NCBI GenBank assembly: GCA_003667245.1
Contig: RCNN01000141.1
Span: 1 to 64,000, forward strand
Length of the DNA: 64,000 nucleotides
Origin: Heterostelium multicystogenum
Lineage: Eukaryota > Evosea > Eumycetozoa > Acytosteliales > Acytosteliaceae
Direction: 5' to 3'
This document shows, piece after piece, positions 47,825-59,024 of the stretch (positions are counted from its first letter, which is position 1; each line of letters opens with the position of its first letter). The notes beneath the pieces are model-generated. The model did not search any database and was not told the origin of the DNA. It saw only the letters and a list, made by a program, of their open reading frames with translations. The position numbers were made by a program, and so were the translations under genes.

Positions 47825-48988
47825 ATGGCATGTACTGAAGAGGAATTCATGGAGATTTTGGGTACTGAGGTATTCATTGATATGAACAAGCTGATAGCTG
47901 TGTCGAGGCATGGTATCCCTGAGCGTGTTCGGTCAGAGGTTTGGAAATATCTCTTGGGTGTCTCAAAGAATGACAAGTCGGAAGAGGAAAGAGTGAGAAA
48001 ACAACAACTACAAGACTACAAAGAGATCGATAAGAACGACGCTGAAATCACCAAAAAGATAAGAAATCATTTGAAGAGATACCAGATACATTCTAAAGTA
48101 ATGTTTAGCTTTATTTATTAAATGAATAGCTTGTCGATATCCAATATATTAATAGTGCTGTTGTTTGATCTCTTTGTTAAACTTTAAAGGAATCGAGAGG
48201 AAAGATCGATTTCCAATCAGTAGAAAACAGAAACAAAATTGAGAACATCATTATCTCCTACATCAACTACAGCAACGATATCGAATATAACTTTGGAATG
48301 CTTGCTATACTTGGTCCCTTTATGTGTACCCTCCAAACAGAGAGCGATATCTACTACTGCTATGTCGCGATGATGAAAAAGATCGAAGAAAATCTAGCAC
48401 AGGATAGTTTGACCTCTAAACTATCGAGATTCATGATGTATTTTAGATCTGTAATACCAGAGTTGTAAGATTATCATCCTAAATCACGAGGAGAAGAGGA
48501 GAGAAGGGAAGAGAAAGAGAAAGGGATAGTAATAGGAGTGGATTGGAGATATTAATCATTAATCATTCTTATCATGATACATAGATTCAATCATTTTGAG
48601 GAAGAGGAAATCAATAGCAATGACTGGGCAATGAGTTGGCTCCGATATCTACTGAGTGTAGAGCTACCGTTGGAGTGTGTTTTAAGGCTATGGGACACCT
48701 ATTTATCAGCTCCACTTGGTTTGGACCTCCATGTATTTGTATGTCTGGCAATTTTAATTAACTTCTCTGAGGAGCTATTGGAGCTGGAGCACTCTGAGAT
48801 ATTGGGTTTCCTACAGCACCTGCCAGGTATAGACATGGATCAAGTATGTATCAACATCATTCCCACCTTTGCCCCTCGAATCAAACTAATCCACCTTACC
48901 ACCACCACCAATCACCCACCACTTAATTTAGATAATAGCACAGGCTTATAACATCAGAGATGACATTAGAGCAAACAATGAAATTTAA
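47825..48988 (+). CDS. TBC-domain RabGAP
   Basis: A GTPase-activating protein for a Rab. The start MACTEEEFMEILGTEVFIDM is at 47825. The TBC domain follows at once: ISRHGIPERVR-type text (VSRHGIPERVRSEVWKYLLG), whose RxxxW precedes the catalytic arginine block. Introns at about 48099-48189, 48466-48577 and 48842-48949 join DFQSVENRNKIENIIISYIN, YNFGMLAILGPFMCTLQTES, YCYVAMMKKIEENL, NDWAMSWLRYLLSVELPLEC and RLWDTYLSAPLGLDLHVFVC. The expected 'Y.QGM' glutamine finger position reads YNFGM, so the usual Gln is Phe here. The protein stops soon after the TBC domain (AYNIRDDIRANNEI). About 285 residues, close to a bare domain. No frame breaks. Confidence 0.86.
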
Positions 48989-49096
48989 GCTTATCGTCGG
49001 TCACCATTTTATAGGGCTATAAAATAAAACTGCACTTAATCATATAGACATTTTGCAATTGGCTCAAAATAAGCAAATTACATTCACTAATTATAA

Positions 49097-49127
<31 letters not shown>

Positions 49128-50804
49128 ATGTCCAATACATTAAATTCGAAAAAGGATATTGGACATTACTATTGGCAAAGCTAATTGTATATTATAGGTT
49201 GATTAAATTAACATTGGCAGCGCATCCAGTAATGCAAATAAGTAGAAGTTTGTTTATACTCAAAGAGTCATTTTCACAAAGTGGGTTGTTAACTTTCAAA
49301 GTTGCTTTTTAGAGTGTAATCATAGAAGTTATCCATATTACACCAGGCGCTAAATGAATTGGATTTAAATGGCAATTTGAATTAGAAATGACTCTGTTTT
49401 GACCTGTCTAAAAAATGGTAAACTATTTGGGGAATGTTCATCTAAAAATTCATTGAATTTTGTTTTTTTAAACAACCTTTGCTTAACCACCGATAAAATA
49501 AAAGAAAAACTGGACATGCTCACATGTCACCCACTTCGAATTAAAGAAAAGTCTGACTCTCGGGCACACCAATAGTTAGATACCCTCCAACAGGTGCATC
49601 CTAGTGCTTTCCTAGTTTATGATTGAGTTGTTGTTATTGTTGATGTTGTTGTTGTTGTGGTTATTAATAATATCGACTATGGTTGTTTGTTGTTTAAATA
49701 TTTATTATTTAGGATATTTGTGTTGTTGTTGTTATTACTGTTGTTGAATGAATGAAGGGTGCCTGTATAGTTTTTAACAATCAATCGAATTTGAGTTGTC
49801 TTGAGCTTGGAGTGTTGAGTTTATTCGGGATTAAGTGCATAGAAATACAATGTTGTTTTCCTTTCTAACCAAATAATTTATTTTATTTTATTTATTGTAT
49901 TGTATTATTATCATTATTCTTCTATTATATCTAATCTAATAGAATATTAACAAGTTGTTGTGTTCACCACCCTACAACAATATATATCAACAAACCATAG
50001 ACAACATTTCCTACAATAATAAATAATAATTAATTAAATAAATAATAGTAAATACACACTTTTTTATTCCCCCCATTTACTTTGTTTACATTTTATTATT
50101 AAAATAAAATAAAAATATTTAATATTTATGTGATTTCAATTTTAAATAAGTATCAATAATAATAATAATAACAACAATAATAACAATAACAATAACATTA
50201 TATCATCAGTAATAATACAAGTTTAAACTAAAGGTGTCAATAATAATAATAACAATAATAATTGAAAAGTATACACTTTTATATTAAAACATAGGAGACA
50301 ACGTTAACAGTAATTCATAACACCACAACTGTCCACACCAATATCCGCCTATCTATTTAATCTATCAAAACTCGTTGTATATTATAATAATTCACGTGCA
50401 TTTTTAGTTTTTTCTCCAACAACAAACACACATCACAAACAATCAGGTTGAATAAGACCAAAAAAAAAACCCCAACACAACTGGTTGCAAAAAAAAAATA
50501 TCTCAAAATTAAAAAAACAACAAAAAAACCAATAAAACTACCAAATCGTGATAAACTCTTATCAATCAGGAAGGGAGTCGGTGTGCCTTTATTACTCTAC
50601 TCAAAACCCAAGTAATCAAATCAATCAATTCCAACCCAACCAACAATCAAATAATTACACTTGAAAAAGAGAGAATAGAATTAAGTATAAATAAAAGTAG
50701 TAGAAATCTTGTAGAAATAGTACAGCACCAATAAAAATAATAATAATTAGAGATATATTTAGTTCTTATATTTATATTTATTAGATTTGAGATATGTTAT
50801 TGTG
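48989..50804. other. 1.8-kb intergenic region, simple repeats
   Basis: Upstream of the histidine kinase. It contains an ATT run (about 49096-49128), a pair of TCCAATA/TATTGGA-like segments around it (about 49129-49167), TTG runs (about 49627-49660) and AAT/AAC runs (about 50155-50200, 50240-50265). Nothing gene-like was seen. The CAA-rich last 600 bases resemble a long leader. Confidence 0.5.
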
Positions 50805-53800
50805 ATGTCTTCTCCTACCACTACTATCAATGCGCCGCCAACTGAACAACAGGAACAACAACCACGACAGCCATCACCACCACAATCATCACCACAACCA
50901 TCACCAACAAATAACAATAATGCAAAGAAGCTAAGTTCATGTTTGACGGCATTTGAAGAGGCTTTTGAAAAATTCACAACAACAAAAGCCATCATTGCCA
51001 CCAATTCCGACTCTTCCTACACTCGATGGCAAACGATCAACAAGCATTTCCGGATGATGTTATTTTGGATATGCAATGTCCTGAGGACATTGAGTTGCTT
51101 CACAAAGAGGCTACCCCTGTTTGGCCAAAAATTCTACAGTCTGCTAACCTGCAAGCGTGAAAATATTTTTTCAGGCAGTGGTTGAGTTGATCAGTCACAA
51201 GCTGAGTGGCGACCGTCGTTTTGTCATTTCTCAACTCAACGAAACTCAATCCACCCTCATTCCACTCTACGACAGCAAGATCGTCATTGAAAAACCTACC
51301 TCCCCCATCAACAATCCCAGCAGTTCTATTGTCACAAACATCAAAAATCCCAAAAGCGTTGTCACTGCCAACTGCGTCGATAACACATTTTCACCAATAT
51401 TTTTAGAGCCAATACCTTCATGTGGCGACCCAAAAACAACGATGCCATCTAGCGGCATCTTGCACCAGATTGACAACGAACACTCTGTCATCTACAACGA
51501 AAAGGAATCAGTATTACATATTCCCCTCTTTTTGAAATTCATTCTTGGCGAGATTACAATCAAACCATTTTATAAACATGAATTGGAAATTATCTCTTCC
51601 AGTCAACTTATAAGGTAGGTAATGCAGAATATTCACTCGCCTCCAACATAAAGAAGTTATTTATACTAAACTACAACCTCTCCAACTTTAACTTTAGATT
51701 TGTTAAAAGCAAAGCCATTAAAGGAGATGGAAAGAATAAAGTCGGAATCAAACTTTTGAATTTCTTTGTCGAATATTCATGTACCGATTCGAACGAACTA
51801 TTTCACAGTTTAACCAAGTATCTTTGTTACTATCTTGGTGTAAAACATGCATTTGTATGTCAATTCATCCCTCCCGACACAAGTATATCGATTTCCTACT
51901 GTAAGGAGGGTGTCATACAACCGAATATTGAATATACTCTGAGTGGAACCCCCTGTGGTGAGATCCACTGCAAGAAACCAGTTCACTTTGCAAACAACAT
52001 AGTTGCAGAGTTCCCCGAGGACAAATGGCTCGTCGACAATAACATTGTATCGTATCTTGGAATCCCTTTCTTGGATTCTGTTGGTGATGTTCTCGGTCCA
52101 TCTTACTGTCATGAATGACCGTGAAATAAATCCAGACATTATGTATACCTCTATTTTAGCTGCACTTGCAATAAAAACACAATGGAGTTAGAGAGAAGAA
52201 AAGGTATATTTTTGCATCTAGCCACTATCTATTATGAACTTATACTAATCCTGCTCTATCCATATAGTTGCCGAAAACTTTGCTGTAACAAAAGAGTTGT
52301 TGAATCAATTCCCTTCCACCTCTGTTATTTTAACCAATATGGAGAAGGAAAGATTTCCCGTGCATTTGGTTGCCCAACTCTTTGACTTGACAGCTGAGAT
52401 GATCGATCAATCTATTGATATATTCTTCAGTACAATCCAAATTCACAGGATGTTGGCACTTTCACAGATGATTCCTGTGATCTATAATGCTGATGGCACA
52501 ACCAATGCTACCGAAGGTATCAAGAGAGAAGTGGTATGTGCCAAGAACTCAAGGAGACCTTTCCCAGCTGAGATCTATGTAAAGAACATCAACATTCATA
52601 AAGATAAATTCATTGGAAGAATGTATGTGATACGTGATATTACCGAAACCAAAAACAATCAACGTGTTCTTGTCGAAGCAAGAGATAGAGCACTTCAAGG
52701 TGTACAAATGAAGAGTCAATTCATGGCATCTATAAGTCATGAAATTAGAACACCTGTAAGTCATTGATACTGCTCCATTTTAAATATACAACTGTATTGC
52801 TAACCAATTTGTTCTAAAATCTAGATGAATGCAGTCATTGGTTTATCTGAAATATTTTTATCGTCGAACCTACACCTATTCAAATGAATGTAGTCGAAAA
52901 CACTTCACAAATCAGCTGAGCTCCTCTATTCCATTACTTCTGATATTTTAGATTTCCAGAGAATTGAAGCATCAAGTTAGAGTTAGAAATCATTGAATTC
53001 GATTTCCAGGGATGTATAGAAGGAATTGTAAAATACTCTATCGTTGCAAACTGGATAAACCCATAGAAATATTATTATCCTTCGACAATAAGATACCTAA
53101 AATACTTAAAGGAGTAAGTATTAACATGCAACAGTATAGATTAGTTTTATTAACTATGTTTAATTCAATAGGATCCAAACAGAATTAGACAGATTCTTTT
53201 AAATTTAGGAAAAACTCTATTAAGTATACCAATTATGGACATATTTATATAAAGATTTCACTTGTGCAACAGATTGACTTCAAGTGCAAGATATCATTCT
53301 CCATTGAAAGACACTGGTATTGGTATGGAGGAAAGCCAGCATTCAAAGCTGTTCCAGCCATTCCATCAACTGGATTCCAGTACCACAAGAAAATATGGAG
53401 GCTCTGGACTTGGATTGTCAATTTGCAAGAAAATGGTAGAGTTGATGTGTGGTGAAATTCGTTTTGGTTAAGAGTGTCCCTATGTCTGGAAGTACATTTG
53501 AATTCACTATTGAGTTGGAAGAGCCTCAGTTGGATATTCCTCAACAACAAATCCAACCATCCATGGAGCAAGCAGTGACCTCCGACAAGAATTACGAGCG
53601 ATAACAAGCCATATCTCCTTCTTCAACAACAGAAACACCAACAAATGTTGACACAGCAGCAAACAAAAAGCACATGCGCATCCACTTTCCTATTCTATTC
53701 TTATCGTAGACGACTACGATTTTGGCAAGAATATTCTTGTGAGAAAACTATATCAAGAGATGCCAACCTGCACCATTAAGACTCTGACAACACCCGAGAT

Positions 53801-54756
53801 GCTTGCCTACATGGACACTCCTTCGTTGGCAGCCGAGGGAAGCAAGGCATATGACTTGTATATTTTGGTCGAACGTGATTCCTCATCGCCTGCAATCTAC
53901 ACCTCACTTTCAATGTCTGGAAATCACCAACAATTTCACCAAATCGACCAACTTCCCGACCTATATCAAATGTCTTCTCGACTATCCAAACTACAGAAAC
54001 TGTCCAAAGTTATTTTGGCATCAAATGTAAGTGTGGAGAACAAGCAAAAGGCTGACTTTTTCATTCTCCACAAGCCATTGTCATCGTCCCAGATAGTCAA
54101 GATACTTGAAGGTGGAGATGACAACTACCAGCACGAATACTACAGTGCACACAACCAGCAATATGGAACTATCAATCTCTCTGCAGCTCCATCAACTTCA
54201 CTTGGAAAGAGATCCATCAATCAAGTGGGAATTGACGACACCTACTCTTCATCTCAGCATGAAAAGAAGCTGAGAAGTCAGTCACCGACACAGGAATCCA
54301 CTCAGCAGGCTACTGATGACTACGAAAGCACAAAGAACATCGGCGGAAGCAAAGAGAGAAGAAAGAATTTTAAAAATTCTGCTAGCAGAAGACAATGAAG
54401 TCAACCGAAAAGTTGTGAGCATGCAGCTTAAGAAGCTTGGATTCCAGTGCGATTGTGCCAAAGATGGTAAGGAGGCCGTCGACATGTTCAAAGGTGGAAA
54501 CTACGATCTGATTCTAATGGATCTTACCATGCCCAATACTGACGGACCAACCGCATCGTTGCAGATTCGTTCCTACGAGGAGATCTACCGATCCAAGAAA
54601 GTTATCATTGTTGCACTGACAGCAATGGTGTTGGAAGGCTCCAAAGAATACTGCAAGTCGATGGGAATGGACGAATTCCTACAGAAACCACTGAAGCTAG
54701 AACGACTAGAGAAGATCCTCACTACCTATTTACTACCCATACAACCAGTCAGTTAG
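50805..54756 (+). CDS. Hybrid histidine kinase (GAF, PAS, HisKA, HATPase, two receivers)
   Basis: A two-component phosphorelay sensor; in dictyostelids these feed the RdeA-RegA cAMP pathway. The start [20 protein letters not shown] is at 50805. A Pro/Gln-rich head and a region around 51180-51610 are unassigned. A GAF domain follows (about 51740-52190: [52 protein letters not shown]), then a PAS-like domain (about 52430-52640, ending [13 protein letters not shown]) and the H-box ([13 protein letters not shown], intron, MNAVIGLSE). The ATPase shows [29 protein letters not shown] and [14 protein letters not shown]. Then comes a receiver-like domain starting [20 protein letters not shown], and a C-terminal receiver with [25 protein letters not shown] (phospho-Asp), ALTAMV and LQKPL. 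There are at least seven frame breaks (near 51050, 52095, 52870, 53040, 53310, 53465, 53700 and 54365) and four introns. The exact dhk/dok orthologue was not assigned. Confidence 0.88.
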
Positions 54757-54988
54757 ATAGATAGATTCAACTCATTTAAAATTGAAAACACAATTACAAT
54801 CAATCCTTTGTATAATGTATCGAAACATTCTATTCTATTCCATTTTTTTCCCTGTGATGTTATAAGCATAAAATAAAATAGAATCAAACTTGTATAGAAT
54901 TAACTTTCCACTTTAAATGTCAGAAAATATTGAATGTTTATGTTCGCTCAACTGTATAGTATTGCTTTTGATTTAGCTACAGTAGTCC

Positions 54989-55823
54989 TTAGTTAAATTC
55001 TCTCTTCTTCCAAAGTGTTTCGTTTTTGCCTGATTTCATGGCGGCGAACCTGCAGGCAGCAAACAAAAAGTCGCTCAATCTGTTCATGAAAACTGAAACT
55101 TCAAATGGAACAACTTGGTGTCTGATCAATGCACAGATTGAACGTTCAGCTCTTCTACAGATGGCTCTTGCTAAATGCAAATGTGAACTTGCAAGTCCAA
55201 CTCCACACTATTGTGGAGATTGTACAACGGGTTAGGATGAGACCATTGTTTGTCCTTTAAAAACATTCACTCAGCTACATACTGGAACTATAAAATTTCT
55301 CAGAGGTGGTAGTTTAGAATCAAGCAAGTCAATCCAACGCTCCAGTACAACAACATGCTGGTCACTGAACTTTGTCTTTTGAATTTGAGTATCCTTAGAA
55401 TTGTCCAATGGTGTGGCACAACAAGCACCAATATCTAGCATAAGCGACTGAATCTTCTCAATATAGTCCTGTAGTCCATTATTGTCGATGATGCAATATT
55501 CCAAGGCAACACTAGGATGAACAATATGTTAGTATCTATCTATCTATTCTATCTATCGGATGGCAGATTCAGGTGCAATCTGCATAACAACACATGAGAC
55601 CGATAGGTCCAGCTGACACCTACCCAAGTGCAGCATTCAACTCATCAATGGTACCAAGGGCATTAAAAAAATCGTCATCCTTTGGTCTTCTTTCACCATT
55701 GAACAAAGAGGAGTATCCTTTATCACCTGTTTTTGTGTATAGTCTGCTTCTCCTAAGTTCCTCTCCGTTGTCTTCGAGAGAGCTACTTCCACTGCTAATG
55801 TTGTTGTTATTCTCGTCTTCCAT
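54989..55823 (-). CDS. mmab: Cob(I)alamin adenosyltransferase, PduO type (MMAB)
   Basis: Makes adenosylcobalamin from cob(I)alamin and ATP for mitochondrial methylmalonyl-CoA mutase. The start [20 protein letters not shown] is at 55823. The ATP-binding N-terminal motif [20 protein letters not shown] and the [16 protein letters not shown] helix lie in exon 1. Exon 2 (about 55511-55273) has [40 protein letters not shown] and IVP. Exon 3, after GTATGTAGC...CAATAG, reads [50 protein letters not shown] and the end LWKKREFN. The loop usually Pro-Gly-Gly before the helix reads Cys-Gly here. No clear mitochondrial targeting peptide is seen at the acidic N-terminus, so an upstream start or exon may be missing. 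Exons are intact. Confidence 0.92.
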
Positions 55824-56454
55824 ACTTATTTATCTTATCTGTCTGCATGTCAAAACGCAAACAAAACATTCACAAATCTTTTCAAAAAAGCAAATAAATT
55901 AAAATTCATTTGAACATCCCATTTGTGCGACGTTTCTCACCCTGAGTTCGCCTGAACTCACTGTGAGTGTACAACTAATAATTAATATTTTTACAAATTT
56001 TCATAAACCTGAAATCAAGATAGATGATGGTCTGTATACAAAATTTCAGTGGTCCTCCATTGTGCAATTATAAAACCATGATGTTTTTATTACTGATTTT
56101 CTAGTCAAATATTATTCAAAGTAAGGTACTTCAACCAACTTATTTCATTTGTCTTTGAAATGACAATTTTTTACTATTCTTATATTTCTTCTGTGAGTTA
56201 CAAATTTAATCATTTAAAATTTCATTGTCGTTTACACCTTAATTTTTATGTCAAGTTCCAAAAAGGTGTTGAATAAAATGAAAAGAATATATTGAAATAA
56301 ACTTGAGATTCAAATAAACACAATAAGATGGCAAACTAACAAAGACAATGGAATATGTATGATTGATTTTATTAATTTTATTGCAATATGGATACTTGGA
56401 ACTTAAAACTATAGAGTCAATAATAGTTTGAGACCTGTAGTCCTACCTTATTAA
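55824..56454. other. Intergenic mmab / Cry-like gene, with hairpin
   Basis: 631 bases upstream of mmab and downstream of the Cry-like gene. It holds a strong hairpin at 55936-55967. The rest is AT-rich with no gene. Confidence 0.55.
55936..55967. repeat. Nested 12-bp inverted repeat (hairpin)
   Basis: CTCAC (55936-55940), CC, TGAGTTC (55943-55949), GCCT loop, GAACTCA (55954-55960), CT, GTGAG (55963-55967). Twelve paired bases with a 2x2 internal loop, GC-richer than the surroundings. It could be a regulatory RNA stem or a protein site upstream of mmab; there is no T run after it. Confidence 0.7.
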
Positions 56455-58374
56455 CTAAAAGTTTGGCTTAAGCTTGAGTATTTCGACAGATCCAATATCA
56501 TCAGAAGAAATTGTAATTTTAATTCCACTTCCACTAACACCAGTCAGTTTATAAGCAGCACAATTACCTTGGAAAGTAACAGTATTTATATATTTTGGTG
56601 AATTGATTCTTCTTTGATCATTCAAAGAATTCATAGTATCACGGTATCTGATATCAGTTGATGTAACACTACTATCATTGATATATATACTGTATTGTTT
56701 ACGGATTTGACCTATTACAATAGTGACTCTGATAGTGTAATCAAAAGTCTTAGCATTCAGATCATCAAGATATACTTGACCATTGAATGAGTTTCTAAAT
56801 TGAGATGTCAAATCTATATTAGTATTATAAATACAATGTAAACATTAAAATAAAGATTCACTTACACACTTCCCATCGCACGGACTGGATCTCCTAAATT
56901 GACTGTATCATGGTAACCATAGTTATTGAAAGGATATCCTCCGATTGGGTTGAGTCTCCAGGAACTATAGTTTTTAGAACTACCAAGAGAATAATTTGCA
57001 CCATTGATTTCTCTCGAGACAACACCTGAGACGTCCAAGGATGCTTCTGGGAATTCATATACATCCAAACGAATAATATTACCTGCAACTTCACAACCTC
57101 CATTTGGAAGATCGACATAGAGATTATCATAAGTATTTGGAGCAATTGCCTTAGTGTAGTTATAAACACACAATGCCATAGACTTATTGAAATCAAGAAT
57201 CTTTTCATGAAGTGCATCCTTAATTGCTCTGACAGCTCCATCACCAGTACCATTAATGTATGAATCTATAATCAATTTTTAGTTGAAGTGTTACTAAATA
57301 GTCCAACGATTTCCTCTTCAATATACCAATAACACATACCTGGGAAACCCCATAATTTTCCTTGGAACATACAATCTCTCATCAAGTTACAATAGTTGAA
57401 CATAACAACAGCTATTGGAATAAGACATTTATTAAGTTAGTAGTGATGGATTTAACATATTCATAGATCTATAGTTACATAAATAATTTCCCAAGATAGA
57501 ACTGTACTTAACGTTGCTGAGTGAATTCAATGCACCTTCGTAATGATTTCTAAGTTCAATAAATTGACTTCTAATTTCAGCTGCCATAGTTGGATCACTC
57601 AATTCAAAAGGTCATTGTTAGCAATTTCGGTGTCGTGTTTTACTGGATCTTCAAATTCGATTTGGAGAGCCTTTGCATTTGTTCTGATAAAGACTGTCAA
57701 AAGTTCGTCAAAGTTATTGGAACGATTCTAGAATAAAGAGTATTAGTAATATGAAATGGAACCAGGTAGTTGGAAATGCATACTTGAATATCATCCATTA
57801 ACTCATTGGTACGATCAATGAAGTCTTGTTCAAGGTGAAGATTAATTTGTTTGTCAATGTACTGGTAGAGTTCATTCATCTTCTTTTCGAATTCTTCTCT
57901 GGTAATGTATTTATCTGGAAGTTTGAACAATTTCTTCCATCCAATCTAATGTTATACAATGCTTATTAATACATCAGCATTAATAGAGATTTAAATTGAA
58001 CTTACACCAAAGAGAGTAGCAACACCTTTACCAACATATGGAATTAAAGAGAGACCTGCCTGAATCATGTCACCAATCAATGGAAGATTAATTGGGTCTT
58101 GGGCATTTGGATCATCATTTAATCTCTAAAAACCATAGATTTACAATTAGAATTACATGTAACGAATTGGAATGGTGGAGTTATCTAAATATACCTTTGG
58201 ATTGTAATACTTGGTATGGTGTTCAGTGAACCATTTGATTTGCTCTTCATCCAAGGTACCATTGATTACAACATCTTCACCTTCAACTTTGATAGTGGTT
58301 GTTGGAACAATAAACTTTGGCTCACTATCTTCGACAGCAACTTCTTGAGTGGTAACAGTAATATCAGTATCCAT
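56455..58374 (-). CDS. Cry-like protein with delta-endotoxin N-terminal pore-forming domain
   Basis: Exon 1 (start 58374) is an acidic lead ending HHTKYYNPK. Exon 2 (about 58130-58015) carries a glycine-rich hydrophobic helix, PLIGDMIQAGLSLIPYVGKG. Exon 3 (about 57948-57786) is an amphipathic helix set (ITREEFEKKMNELYQYIDKQ). Exon 4 (about 57727-57510) reads on across one frame break near 57605, and a later exon (about 57414-57350) has a NYCNLMRDCMFQGKLWGF helix. That last helix, with Leu-Arg-Asp and Trp-Gly, and the preceding helical bundle match the pattern of insecticidal Cry domain I, a helical membrane-insertion bundle. The C-terminal half (57275-56455) is beta-rich with YPFNNYGYHD and ends LKLKPNF. 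No signal peptide is seen. At about 490-500 residues it is near a protoxin core size. Whether it is a toxin, a predator defence or a developmental protein is unknown. The family call is by motif memory. Six or more introns argue that it is long resident in this genome. Confidence 0.6.
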
Positions 58375-58509
58375 TGATTATTAAATATTTAGGTAAATGG
58401 AATTTGGTTTAATGATTAAGACATTGAGAAATTTCTCTTATTTATAGGAAGAAATTGACAAAGAAATTAATTTTGTATATATTTAAATAAAATTAAATAT
58501 CTGATGGTA

Positions 58510-58534
58510 TGTTCGAATTCAAGAAATTCGAACA
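58510..58534. repeat. 10-bp inverted repeat upstream of the Cry-like gene
   Basis: TGTTCGAATT (58510-58519), loop CAAGA, AATTCGAACA (58525-58534), a perfect 10-bp stem 136 bases upstream of the Cry-like start codon. It contains alternating TTC/GAA triplets reminiscent of a heat-shock element, but the spacing is not canonical throughout. Confidence 0.7.
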
Positions 58535-58956
58535 AAACTTTGGATTCAATCAAAATCAAAGGTGTCACCAAAAAATAATTGGAACCTGACCTGATCCTCA
58601 GAAAATTACAATTTTAGTTTGGAGAATCTGTGGATAGCATAGTTTGATCAGACTTTGGGCTTAAAATGCTCATTTCAATCAAAATCATCTTTTTTTTATT
58701 TTGAGATTTATTAAATGATCATTTTCGGCGATTCTCCATTTATCAAATGATTTCTTAAATATTGGAATTTTTGTTAAAAAATAATTGAGAAAGTGTTTTC
58801 ATATGACGATACCAACAGATTTGCGAAAAAATCAATCGATTTATACAACAAAGGATGAGAATTCAAAGCGAATAAAATCTGATCTCATTTGAAACTTTTC
58901 AAACTTAATTAATAACAACTACAACTCAACTAAGAATCGATGGTTTATGATTCTTA

Positions 58957-58995
58957 CTTATTAGCATCTCATCCAAACCATGAGATGCTAATAAG
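58957..58995. repeat. 16-bp perfect inverted repeat
   Basis: CTTATTAGCATCTCAT (58957-58972), seven-base loop CCAAACC, ATGAGATGCTAATAAG (58980-58995). A perfect 16-bp stem with a short loop, not a simple-sequence artefact. Confidence 0.85.
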
Positions 58996-59006
58996 TCATG
59001 TTATTT

Positions 59007-59024
59007 CTGAAATGATCATTTCAG
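59007..59024. repeat. 18-bp perfect palindrome
   Basis: CTGAAATGATCATTTCAG equals its own reverse complement. It starts 11 bases after the 16-bp hairpin. Its AATGATCATT core recurs at 58714-58723 and 59207-59216 in the same gap. Confidence 0.85.
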
